Translations under genes and position numbers: made by a program | Shown here: positions 7,294-13,354 of the stretch, one piece after another | How positions within the stretch are numbered: the first letter of the stretch is position 1 | How the letters are laid out: every line of letters begins with the position of its first letter | NCBI GenBank assembly: GCA_049969715.1 | Contig: JBMFOH010000031.1 | Location: 1-20,382, forward strand | From: JBMFOH01 sp049969715 [NCBI: bacterium] | Lineage (GTDB): Bacteria; DUMJ01 | DNA length: 20,382 nt | Direction: 5' to 3' | Notes under the pieces: model-generated | The model's input: the letters and a program-made list of their open reading frames with translations, nothing else | Database searches by the model: none | What the model was told of the DNA's origin: nothing

Positions 7294-8310
7294 TCACCCC
7301 CTCTCCATTACAGACTTTCTTATCACTAAACTAGCCCTCAACATCCTGGGCTCAATGAATAGATTGCCACTTTCTAGTAAACCGATTAACATTTCTGCAC
7401 CATCTCTACCAATATCATATAGAGGTTGTCTTACTGTAGTTAATGGAGGATCTGCTAAACTTGCCGCATGAATATCATCAAATCCTACAAAAGAAATGTC
7501 TTCTGGTACCTTTAGACCATTATCTTTTGCTACCTGCATAGCAGCCAGTGCCATATTGTCATTGGCAACAAAGATAGCTGAAGGAAGTGGCTTTAGATTG
7601 AGAATCTTTTTCATTGCCTCTACAGCGCTCTTTTTATGGTAGTCTCCCTCTAGGATATACTCTTCTCTTATAGGGATATTGTGCTTAGTAAGTGCATCTA
7701 TATACCCCTTAAGCCTTAACTCTGCATGTTGGTGTCCTTTAGGACCAGAGATATGAGCTATACCTCTATGGCCAAGTCTTATCAGATATTCTACTATATC
7801 AAATGCACCCTTATAATGTTCTGTGGTTACAAAGTTTCTCTCAAAACCAGAGATACTTCCACCCAAAACGACAAAAGGTCTTTTATTATCTAAAAAAGGT
7901 AAAAGCTCATCTATTGATAGAGACCAGTGAGATAGGATAAGAATTCCATTAGAATTATTGGGAATGTTTTCTAAGATCTCTTTACGCTTAATGAACTCGT
8001 CTGGTCCGTAATCTCCTCGGATATCTAGATTGGTATAGTACCCCTCGTCTCTTAGCCTATCTATTACCCCTTGAATGAGAGGCATATAAAAGCCTCCTGT
8101 ATAATGAGTACCATCAATAAAAGCAATAAGTGAAATCCCATCTTGAACCCTTCTATTAGAGATATATCCTAATTCAGAAGCTACTTTAAAAACCTTTTCT
8201 TGGGTCTCTTTGCTTATCTTTCCTTTACCTGATAAGACTAAAGATGCTGTAGTATATGAAACCCCAGCTTTTTCCGCTATATCTTTTATTGTTATTCTCT
8301 TTTCACTCAA
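7294..8310 (-). CDS. LacI-family transcriptional regulator
   Basis: The 338-residue protein begins with a LacI helix-turn-helix (ITIKDIAEKAGVSYTTASLV) and hinge region, followed by a periplasmic-binding-protein-like effector domain (GILILSHWS..., RGIAHISGP, FVANDNMALAAM, ISFVGFDDIHAASLADPPLTTVRQP). It very likely controls the downstream sugar operon and releases DNA on binding a sugar. An upstream ATG at 8361 would add 17 hydrophobic residues and has no ribosome site. TTG 8310 is preceded by GGGAG six to seven bases away and gives a normal LacI N-terminus, so I use it. Confidence 0.9.
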   Translation of the reverse strand: MSEKRITIKDIAEKAGVSYTTASLVLSGKGKISKETQEKVFKVASELGYISNRRVQDGISLIAFIDGTHYTGGFYMPLIQGVIDRLRDEGYYTNLDIRGDYGPDEFIKRKEILENIPNNSNGILILSHWSLSIDELLPFLDNKRPFVVLGGSISGFERNFVTTEHYKGAFDIVEYLIRLGHRGIAHISGPKGHQHAELRLKGYIDALTKHNIPIREEYILEGDYHKKSAVEAMKKILNLKPLPSAIFVANDNMALAAMQVAKDNGLKVPEDISFVGFDDIHAASLADPPLTTVRQPLYDIGRDGAEMLIGLLESGNLFIEPRMLRASLVIRKSVMERG

Positions 8311-8391
8311 CCAGTTCTCCCATAGTAATAAATTAACTAATATTTTTAGTAATAATATCATAAAAAATCTTATATGTAAATAGAAAATCGA

Positions 8392-8452
8392 CTCATACTA
8401 GAGTTCTTTTATCATACTTTAGTATGAGTAAAACTATATCCAGTAGTATGAG
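8392..8452. promoter_or_regulatory. Cluster of AGTATGAG half-sites, candidate operator
   Basis: The gap between lacI and the curlin gene holds four copies of one motif. CTCATACT is at 8392-8399, TCATACT at 8412-8418, AGTATGA at 8421-8427 and AGTATGAG at 8445-8452. The middle two make a 16-bp palindrome (TCATACT-TT-AGTATGA). The outer copies are in opposite orientations, so the block has overall inverted symmetry. This looks like a multi-site binding region for a dimeric regulator acting on lacI, the curlin gene or both. Which protein binds is not known. Confidence 0.55.
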
Positions 8453-8456
8453 AAGG

Positions 8457-8474
8457 ATCATCATTACGGATGAT
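8457..8474 (+). other. Small hairpin in curlin leader
   Basis: ATCATC and GATGAT form a 6-bp perfect inverted repeat around a 6-base loop, just after the half-site cluster. It is short and could be an operator half or an RNA stem; function unknown. Confidence 0.3.
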
Positions 8475-8494
8475 AGAAATATCTACTAGTCAGT

Positions 8495-8530
8495 CCTCTC
8501 ATTAGAATTGGTGGCTAATTCTGGTAGAGG
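8495..8530 (+). other. Two-part hairpin in curlin leader
   Basis: An outer stem CCTCT/AGAGG (8495-8499 with 8526-8530) and an inner stem AGAATT/AATTCT (8504-8509 with 8517-8522) are separated by a small internal loop and close the loop GGTGGCT. This nested pairing suggests a folded 5' leader rather than a DNA operator. Confidence 0.4.
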
Positions 8531-8538
8531 CTTGTTAA

Positions 8539-8564
8539 TTTCTCTGGCAAAGGCAAGAGAGAAA
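8539..8564 (+). promoter_or_regulatory. Hairpin overlapping the curlin ribosome binding site
   Basis: TTTCTCT (8539-8545) pairs with AGAGAAA (8558-8564) across a 12-base loop. The 3' arm runs into AAAGGA (8562-8567), the likely Shine-Dalgarno for the GTG start at 8575. Folding would partly hide the ribosome site, which suggests translational control of the curlin gene. Confidence 0.4.
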
Positions 8565-8574
8565 GGAAAAGAGA

Positions 8575-9605
8575 GTGGATAAAGTGAGGAAAAGTCTACT
8601 GGTATTATTTGTTTTGGTGTGCTGCATCCTTATCTCGAGTGTACCTGCATTGGCAGGTTATAATCACGCCGAACAAGAACAGTATGGCAATGGTGATTAT
8701 GTAAGCATCGAACAGGATGGTAATTGGAATTCTGCATATCAATGGCAAGATTATTACAATCAAACTAATGGAGGGAATAATATCTCTAACATCTATCAGC
8801 GAGGGGATCAAAATACTGCTAGCCAGGTTCAAGAAGGTACAAACAATCAGACTTCTATTACTCAGATCGGTAACAACAACTATGCTGGAAATGTAGATTG
8901 GGCAGGACAATGGCAATCTGGCGATTCATATGGGACAAGTTGGACTAACATGGCAATTGGAACTCTGCCTCTATATATCAGGAGGGCAATACTAATAGAG
9001 CTAGTCAGACAACTATTGGTGATTATAATCAGGCATATATCACTCAAATAGGGAATAATAATGACGCTGGCTTCGTTGGAGACTCTGAATTATGGCCAGG
9101 TAATTGGGTGTTTAATGCTGGATAAAGACAGTTTGGCGATTCAAACTATGCTTCTATCTATCAAAACGGATCATACAATAGAGCGGTACAACGCCAGAAT
9201 ACATTTACTTCACCTGGCAATGGCAATACCGCTATTATTACTCAGTATAGAACAAACTCTGGTGGACCTTGGAGTCAACTTGTAGCTGCCGGACAAAAAC
9301 AATACGGTAATTACAACTACGCCTCCATCTATCAAAACGGATATGAAAACTACGCTTACTCTGAGCAGAGAGGAAACGGAGATACAGTTAGCCAATCTCA
9401 GACTGGTGACTATAATTATAGCTCCGTGATCCAAACTAGTGACTACAATAAAACTAATGTTACTCAAGCCATCGGCTATAATCATAGCGTTGTAACTCAA
9501 ACTGGAAATTATAACAATGCAATTGTTAATCAGACTACTAACAATAATTATAGCTCTGTATCACAGAGCGGAAATTGGAACACGGCAGTAGTCAACCAAA
9601 ATTAA
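8575..9605 (+). pseudogene. Curlin-repeat (CsgA/CsgB-like) amyloid subunit gene, disrupted
   Basis: Two open pieces in different frames encode one secreted amyloid-type protein of about 343 residues. It starts at GTG 8575 with a signal peptide (KSLLVLFVLVCCILISSVPALA). More than 20 imperfect 11-residue units of the form Q-x-G-x-x-N-x-[AS] follow, as in curli subunits. Frame is lost after ACT 8944-8946: restoring one base (ACT-[C]AA-CAT-GGC) gives back the conserved Gln and the repeat HGNWNSASIYQEGNTNRA. A second lesion is TAA at 9123-9125 in GGA-TAA-AGA-CAG-TTT; the parallel repeat later in the gene reads GGA-CAA-AAA-CAA-TAC, so CAA became TAA. The last repeats run to TAA 9603-9605. Without correction only about 123 residues of true protein plus a wrong-frame tail to 9051 would be made. 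It precedes csgF and csgG. Sequencing error could explain one lesion but hardly both. Confidence 0.8.
8700..9600 (+). repeat. Tandem curlin repeats (about 33-bp period)
   Basis: The DNA encodes serial 11-codon units such as QDGNWNSAYQW, QIGNNNYAGNV, QNGSYNRAVQR, QTGDYNYSSVI and QSGNWNTAVVN. Two stretches are near-duplicates: QFGDSNYASIYQNG (from about 9132) and QYGNYNYASIYQNG (from about 9300), showing growth by segmental duplication. Such repeats are prone to slippage. Confidence 0.7.
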
Positions 9606-9630
9606 CCACCTAGGTAATAATGAGGTTAAT
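9601..9630 (+). other. Inverted repeat at the end of the curlin gene
   Basis: ATTAACC (9601-9607, containing the stop) and GGTTAAT (9624-9630) form a 7-bp stem around a loop holding the palindrome ACCTAGGT. A second weak stem, GGG-T-CAG with CTGCCC (9667-9686), lies closer to csgF. These could stabilise curlin mRNA or lower read-through into csgF-csgG. No strong T-run follows either one. Confidence 0.3.
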
Positions 9631-9728
9631 TTAAAACATCTTGCCTAACCGGATAAAATGGGAAGTGGGTCAGAAGGTCTCTGCCCTTTCTAGATTTTAA
9701 AAACTATAAGTATGTAAGGAGGTCTAAA

Positions 9729-10160
9729 ATGAAAGTAAAGATAATTTCAGCAATTATAACCCTTTCAATGCTCTTTTGTTATAATGTTCTAAGCCCTGCA
9801 GGAGTGGTTACAATCTGGGACTTTGAACTCTACAATAAGCCTTATACAGAGCAGATAGCCTTAAGTATTATTCAAACCCAAAAAAGCCTAGGGGAGGAAA
9901 CAAAATCATATCTAAATCAGGACCCTATGGAAATGTTTAAGGATATGATTACTCGTCAAATACTCTCTAGATTAGCGCAGATGGTAATAAATGATGCGTT
10001 CGGTGAGGGGGGACTCCAACCAGGACAATATACCATTGGGAATTATACAATTGACATCTCTACTGACGAGGTATTTATTACTGTTGTCATTACTGACACG
10101 CAAACAGGCAATATAACAACCATACAGGTCCCTTATTATAATTATACTAGTATTCAATAA
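9729..10160 (+). CDS. csgF: Curli assembly protein CsgF
   Basis: The 143-residue protein has a signal peptide (residues 1 to about 24) and the CsgF layout. A helical middle, FKDMITRQILSRLAQMVIND, corresponds to the FTQAIQSQILGGLL region of the enterobacterial protein. It is followed by PGQYTIGNYTIDIS and a C-terminal strand, VVITDTQTGNITTIQVP, matching NVTDRKTGQTSTIQV. CsgF sits at the mouth of the CsgG pore and couples subunit export to fibre nucleation. The N-terminal NPxFGGNP motif that contacts CsgG in proteobacteria was not found, so the contact may differ. AAGGAGGT lies 5 bases before the ATG. It follows the broken curlin gene by 123 bases and precedes csgG by 26. Confidence 0.8.
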   Translation: MKVKIISAIITLSMLFCYNVLSPAGVVTIWDFELYNKPYTEQIALSIIQTQKSLGEETKSYLNQDPMEMFKDMITRQILSRLAQMVINDAFGEGGLQPGQYTIGNYTIDISTDEVFITVVITDTQTGNITTIQVPYYNYTSIQ

Positions 10161-10186
10161 TTCTTAAAACGGGAGGAGGAAGATTA

Positions 10187-10933
10187 ATAAGTACTGCAAT
10201 TGTTATAATTGAATTTCTAGTAATCCTTTCTCTTCTTACAAATCCTACGCCTCAAGCATTAGAAGAAAATATGATACTCTCTCAATCTAATGAGACTACC
10301 GCTACCAAACTTTTAATGTCGCTCCCAGAGCCAAAGGAGAAGATTCCGATAGCAGTGTATGAGGTCTTAGATAAAACTGGCCAATTTAAAGAGGACAATA
10401 ATATAGGTAATTCTCGCATAGTAACTCAGGGTGCAACGGAAATGCTAATAACAGCCTTAGTAAGATCGCACCAATTTGCTGTATTAGATAGGGTTCAATT
10501 CCAACATATACTTAATGAGCAGAATTTAAGATTACAGAATCGTCTTTCTCCTGGTGAAGCAGCTAAAGTAGGGGTTCTTACTGGCGCGAAGTATATCATT
10601 GAAGGCGCAATCACTGAATATAATGTAGATATGGTCATTGAAGGACTTGGATTAAAGATTACTGGCATTGGTGCCTCTGGAAAGAATGCTAAGGCGAGCT
10701 GTGCTATTGACCTAAGGCTAACTGATACTACTAGTGGAGAGGTAATATGGGCTAAATCTTTCAAGAAAGAGATATTAGGACAGAGAATTGGATTAACGGC
10801 ATTTACATTTATGGGAACGAGTATAGTAGAGTTTGAAACTGGGCAGGGAAGACAAGAGGTAATAAACCTTGTAGTCCGTACTCTATTAGAAGAAGCTGTT
10901 TATGAACTATGTAAAGATATCCTCATACATTAA
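10187..10933 (+). CDS. csgG: Curli secretion channel CsgG, start codon apparently ATA
   Basis: CsgG forms the outer-membrane pore that exports curli subunits. Matches include IPIAVYEVLDKTGQFK (compare FVSVYNIQDETGQFK), SATAML-like GATEMLITAL, FAVLDRVQFQHILNEQ, AKYIIEGAITEYN, and the long C-terminal block ending TLLEEAVYEL. The first in-frame ATG (10271) lacks a ribosome site and would remove the signal sequence. The frame is open upstream to 10151. It encodes STAIVIIEFLVILSLLTN, a hydrophobic export signal, directly after ATA 10187, which is 6 bases from AGGAGGA (10174-10180). No ATG, GTG, TTG or CTG lies in that stretch. So either ATA initiates, or an ATG has mutated. An ATA/ATT overlapping the csgF stop (10157-10162) is a less likely start. 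No lipobox Cys is visible, unlike the E. coli lipoprotein. Confidence 0.75.
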   Translation: MSTAIVIIEFLVILSLLTNPTPQALEENMILSQSNETTATKLLMSLPEPKEKIPIAVYEVLDKTGQFKEDNNIGNSRIVTQGATEMLITALVRSHQFAVLDRVQFQHILNEQNLRLQNRLSPGEAAKVGVLTGAKYIIEGAITEYNVDMVIEGLGLKITGIGASGKNAKASCAIDLRLTDTTSGEVIWAKSFKKEILGQRIGLTAFTFMGTSIVEFETGQGRQEVINLVVRTLLEEAVYELCKDILIH

Positions 10934-11975
10934 AATAAAAGGTTATTATGTCTCCATCTTGAACCTCGTACTCTTTACCTTTCATATATACCTTACCTAA
11001 CGACTTTAATATGCTTTCACTTTTATACTGTATGAACTCGTCATATTTCACCACTGAAGCTCTTATAAAGCCCCGTTCAATATCTGAGTGTATCTTCCTT
11101 CCTGCAGATGGAAGCAGTTCTCCCTTATGTATGGTCCATGCCCTTACTTCATCAGGACCTACAGTGAAAAATGAAATATATGAAAGGACATTGTATATGG
11201 TCTTAGTAAGTTTATTTATGGCAGGTTCATCGATTCCAAGTGCCTTCATAAAAGATTCCCTATCATATGGCTCTAATTCGTTTATCTCCTGTTCAATCTT
11301 TGCAGAAAGCATAATAACCCTAGTGTTCTCCCCTCCCCATTTTTTCTTTATATCTTCAGATATCTTCCCAGAATTTAATCTTTCGATATCAGTATTTATT
11401 ATGATTATTAACTTTTTATTACTAACAAACTGAAGATGCCTTATAGTCTTTTCTATATCCTCGTCAATCTTAATATCTCTTAGAGACCTTCCTTCCTCTA
11501 GATATCTCTTCAAAAGATCAAGTACCTCTTTCTCTTTTCCTCTCTCCTTAATATTCTTATCCTTTTCTATTCTTTCGAGTCTTTTTTCAATAAGAGAAAG
11601 ATCAGCCAAGATACCTTCTAGATTAAAAACCTCTATATCCCTTTTTGGATCAATAGAGCCTTCTATATGGGGAACAGTTTCATCTTGGAAGTCCCTCGCT
11701 AGATAGCAGATACAATCTATATCTTTGAACTGGGACATATAATTTTCTCTATCCCGATTTTTCCCTATAGAAGGTAGGCAGGATATTTCAAGCTCAGCAT
11801 ATACTACTCTTTTAGGTTTGTAAATATTAGCCAACTCGTCTAACCTTTTATCTCTTACCTTAGTTATACCCTTTATTTCCTTATCTCTCTCAGAAGATTC
11901 AGCAGAAATCCCTGTTAATAATTTAAAGAGAGTCTTTTTACCTACATAGGGAAGCCCTACAATGCCTATCTTCAT
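10923..11975 (-). CDS. YchF/EngD-like GTPase homologue with degenerate G motifs
   Basis: The 350-residue protein has the length and layout of the Obg-family ATPase/GTPase YchF: an N-terminal G domain, a coiled-coil middle (about residues 125-180) and a C-terminal TGS/DUF933 domain. That last domain has very typical sequence (ISFFTVGPDEVRAWTIHKG, KIHSDIERGFIRASVVKYDE, VQDGDIITFYFNV). The P-loop reads GLPYVGKKT (7-15), with Lys at the usual Ser. The DxAGLV...GEGLGN switch II segment is replaced by EISCLPSIGKNRDREN, with no DxxG. The base-recognition NxxE is NTDI (194-197), and SAK (224-226) is kept. Nucleotide hydrolysis may be lost. I start at ATG 11975, with GGAGGG five bases upstream; longer frames add an unrelated hydrophobic tail. 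The stop overlaps the 3' end of csgG. Confidence 0.8.
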   Translation of the reverse strand: MKIGIVGLPYVGKKTLFKLLTGISAESSERDKEIKGITKVRDKRLDELANIYKPKRVVYAELEISCLPSIGKNRDRENYMSQFKDIDCICYLARDFQDETVPHIEGSIDPKRDIEVFNLEGILADLSLIEKRLERIEKDKNIKERGKEKEVLDLLKRYLEEGRSLRDIKIDEDIEKTIRHLQFVSNKKLIIIINTDIERLNSGKISEDIKKKWGGENTRVIMLSAKIEQEINELEPYDRESFMKALGIDEPAINKLTKTIYNVLSYISFFTVGPDEVRAWTIHKGELLPSAGRKIHSDIERGFIRASVVKYDEFIQYKSESILKSLGKVYMKGKEYEVQDGDIITFYFNV

Positions 11976-12009
11976 AGCATCCCTCCATCTTCCTTTATTC
12001 AAGGGAGTT

Positions 12010-12038
12010 ATTTTAACATAAAGAATGGAATAAAACAA
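12010..12038 (-). promoter_or_regulatory. Promoter of the YchF-like gene
   Basis: Read leftward, TTGTTT (12038-12033) and TAAAAT (12015-12010) are 17 bases apart, placing the start near 12003, about 28 bases before the ATG at 11975. Confidence 0.45.
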
Positions 12039-12049
12039 TGGCCTAATTA

Positions 12050-12058
12050 TGATATAAT
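12050..12058 (+). promoter_or_regulatory. Extended -10 promoter of the flavoprotein-fucU-GH172 operon
   Basis: TG-A-TATAAT is a perfect -10 hexamer with the TGn extension. No -35 box is recognisable, as is common for extended -10 promoters. The start should fall near 12065, about 27 bases before the ATG. It is divergent from the YchF-gene promoter in the same gap. Confidence 0.55.
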
Positions 12059-12091
12059 AATGTAAGTTTTTGAAAGAAGGAACACTGATAT

Positions 12092-12907
12092 ATGAAGGTC
12101 TTAGGAATAGTAGGAAGTCCACATAAGAATGGGATGACAGCTAAACTTGTTAATAGGGCTTTGATAGGGGCGAAAGAAGAAGGAATAGAGACAGAAATAA
12201 TATATCTAATAGATGAGGACCTAAGATACTGTGAGGGATGTGGTGGTGGATGTTTTCAGACATTAAAATGTGTAAGAGATGAAAAGGCAACAGCAAGAAG
12301 TCAAAGAATAAGCTCCTGTGATGCCCTTATCTTTGGAGTTCCAGTTTATTGCTGGCAGATAAATGGACTATCTAGTCTATTCATAGATAAGCAGAGATTT
12401 AATACTGGTTCTATAGTTGCCCCATCAATTAATACAAGACCAGCTCTAGGTATTGCTGTAGCTGGTGGCAGTGGAACGGGATGTATCCTAGCATTACAGT
12501 CTCTATACAAATACTTCTTCAATTGGAGTTTTAGAGGGATTGATCCATTACCTGTTACTAGATTTAATTTCCAGGAGGCTTTAGAGCTTGCCGAGGAGTA
12601 TGGGAAACATCTTGTCCAAGTGGCAAGGGAAAAGAAACAATTCTCTAGCTTTGGAGAAGCGATAGCATACTACGAGACATTAGAGTATATGAAATATACA
12701 CCAATAGATGAATTACATTTTATAGTCAAAAGTATCTTGAAGAGTGTAGATAAGAAAGAAGAAGCCAGTGATCTAAAAGAACAGCTATTAAACGAGCTGG
12801 ACCTAGCTGAAAGGGCTTTAGCTAATGGGGATAGGCTTAATGAAGCTATCCATTTAGATAATGCATATAGAATAGGTATAAAGGCTTGGAATATAATTAA
12901 TTCTTAA
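12092..12907 (+). CDS. Iron-sulfur flavoprotein-like, NADPH-dependent FMN reductase fold
   Basis: The 271-residue protein starts with the flavodoxin-like FMN reductase signature MKVLGIVGSPHKNGMTAKLV (phosphate-binding GSP.kNG.T) and has the flavin-site block DALIFGVPVYCWQINGLSSLFIDK and GIAVAGGSGTG. Four cysteines at residues 47-60 (C-x2-C-x3-C-x5-C, in YCEGCGGGCFQTLKC) fit the compact Fe-S motif of Isf-type iron-sulfur flavoproteins. That would make it an electron carrier or reductase in the cytoplasm. A helical tail of about 70 residues after position 200 (KEQLLNELDLAERALANGDR...) is beyond the family core. It is first in an operon with a mutarotase and a GH172-type protein, which suggests a redox step on a sugar or its acid, but the substrate is unknown. 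Confidence 0.8.
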   Translation: MKVLGIVGSPHKNGMTAKLVNRALIGAKEEGIETEIIYLIDEDLRYCEGCGGGCFQTLKCVRDEKATARSQRISSCDALIFGVPVYCWQINGLSSLFIDKQRFNTGSIVAPSINTRPALGIAVAGGSGTGCILALQSLYKYFFNWSFRGIDPLPVTRFNFQEALELAEEYGKHLVQVAREKKQFSSFGEAIAYYETLEYMKYTPIDELHFIVKSILKSVDKKEEASDLKEQLLNELDLAERALANGDRLNEAIHLDNAYRIGIKAWNIINS

Positions 12908-12924
12908 ATAGGAGGTGAATATCT

Positions 12925-13341
12925 ATGCTTAAAGGAATCTCTCCTTTACTTTCTCCAGAACTATTAAAAGTGCTATGTGAGATGGGACATGGAGATGAGA
13001 TCGTCCTTGCAGATGCCAATTATCCAGTTTGTTCAAGCGGACCAAAAGTAATAAGAGCAGATGGATTAGGTATGCCAGAGCTCTTAGAGGCAATAATCAA
13101 ACTCTTTCCATTAGATACATTTGTCAAAGAGAATGTAATCTTAATGGCACCAAACGAAGGAAGACCTGAAATATGGGATAAGTATGAAGAGATACTTAAA
13201 GCTTCAGGAGAAGATGCAAGGATTACAGCTATAGAGAGGTTTGAGTTCTACAAAAGGGCATCAAATGCCTATGCAGTAGTAGCTACTGGGGAAAGGGCTT
13301 TATATGCTAATATAATCCTTAAAAAAGGAGTAATAAAATAG
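12925..13341 (+). CDS. fucU: FucU/RbsD-family sugar mutarotase
   Basis: The 138-residue protein matches the L-fucose mutarotase/D-ribose pyranase family: MLKGISPLLSPELLKVLCEMGHGDEIVLADANYP with the conserved His22 and Asp30, then an APNEGRPEIW segment and a C-terminal GERALYANIILKKGV. Length fits FucU. The family interconverts alpha/beta anomers and pyranose/furanose forms so that downstream enzymes receive the right form. GGAGGTGA lies 7 bases before the ATG, and the gene follows the flavoprotein by 17 bases. Next to a furanosidase-type gene, its job may be to convert a freshly released furanose. L-fucose itself is not implied by the neighbours. Confidence 0.85.
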   Translation: MLKGISPLLSPELLKVLCEMGHGDEIVLADANYPVCSSGPKVIRADGLGMPELLEAIIKLFPLDTFVKENVILMAPNEGRPEIWDKYEEILKASGEDARITAIERFEFYKRASNAYAVVATGERALYANIILKKGVIK

Positions 13342-13354
13342 GAGGGGGAGAATA

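Noticed and set aside
8311-8361. Longer N-terminus for the LacI regulator from ATG 8361
   Set aside because: The extra 17 residues are hydrophobic, no ribosome site precedes the ATG, and TTG 8310 has GGGAG at good spacing and gives the usual LacI start.
8457-8567. Known riboswitch (cyclic di-GMP, fluoride, T-box) in the curlin leader
   Set aside because: The leader folds, but I could not find the conserved core bases of any of these classes by eye.
8944-8952. Programmed -1 frameshift in the curlin gene
   Set aside because: No X-XXY-YYZ slippery heptamer or downstream pseudoknot is visible, and a single missing C explains the shift; the later TAA would still end translation.
8988-9051. C-terminal tail LIELVRQLLVIIIRHISLK of the first curlin frame as a real domain
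   Set aside because: The tail begins exactly where the repeat pattern moves to another frame, so it is out-of-frame translation after the lesion, not a new domain.
9061-9285. Open frame of 74 codons inside the curlin region
   Set aside because: It is in the wrong frame relative to the Q-x-G-x-x-N-x-A repeats and has no ribosome site; the repeats read through the same DNA in another frame.
8700-9600. CRISPR array
   Set aside because: The periodicity is about 33 bases but reflects 11-codon protein repeats with degenerate DNA; there are no identical repeats with unique spacers.
11976-12122. 49-residue N-terminal extension of the YchF-like protein
   Set aside because: It overlaps the divergent promoter region and the next gene, has no family match, and the ATG at 11975 has its own GGAGGG.
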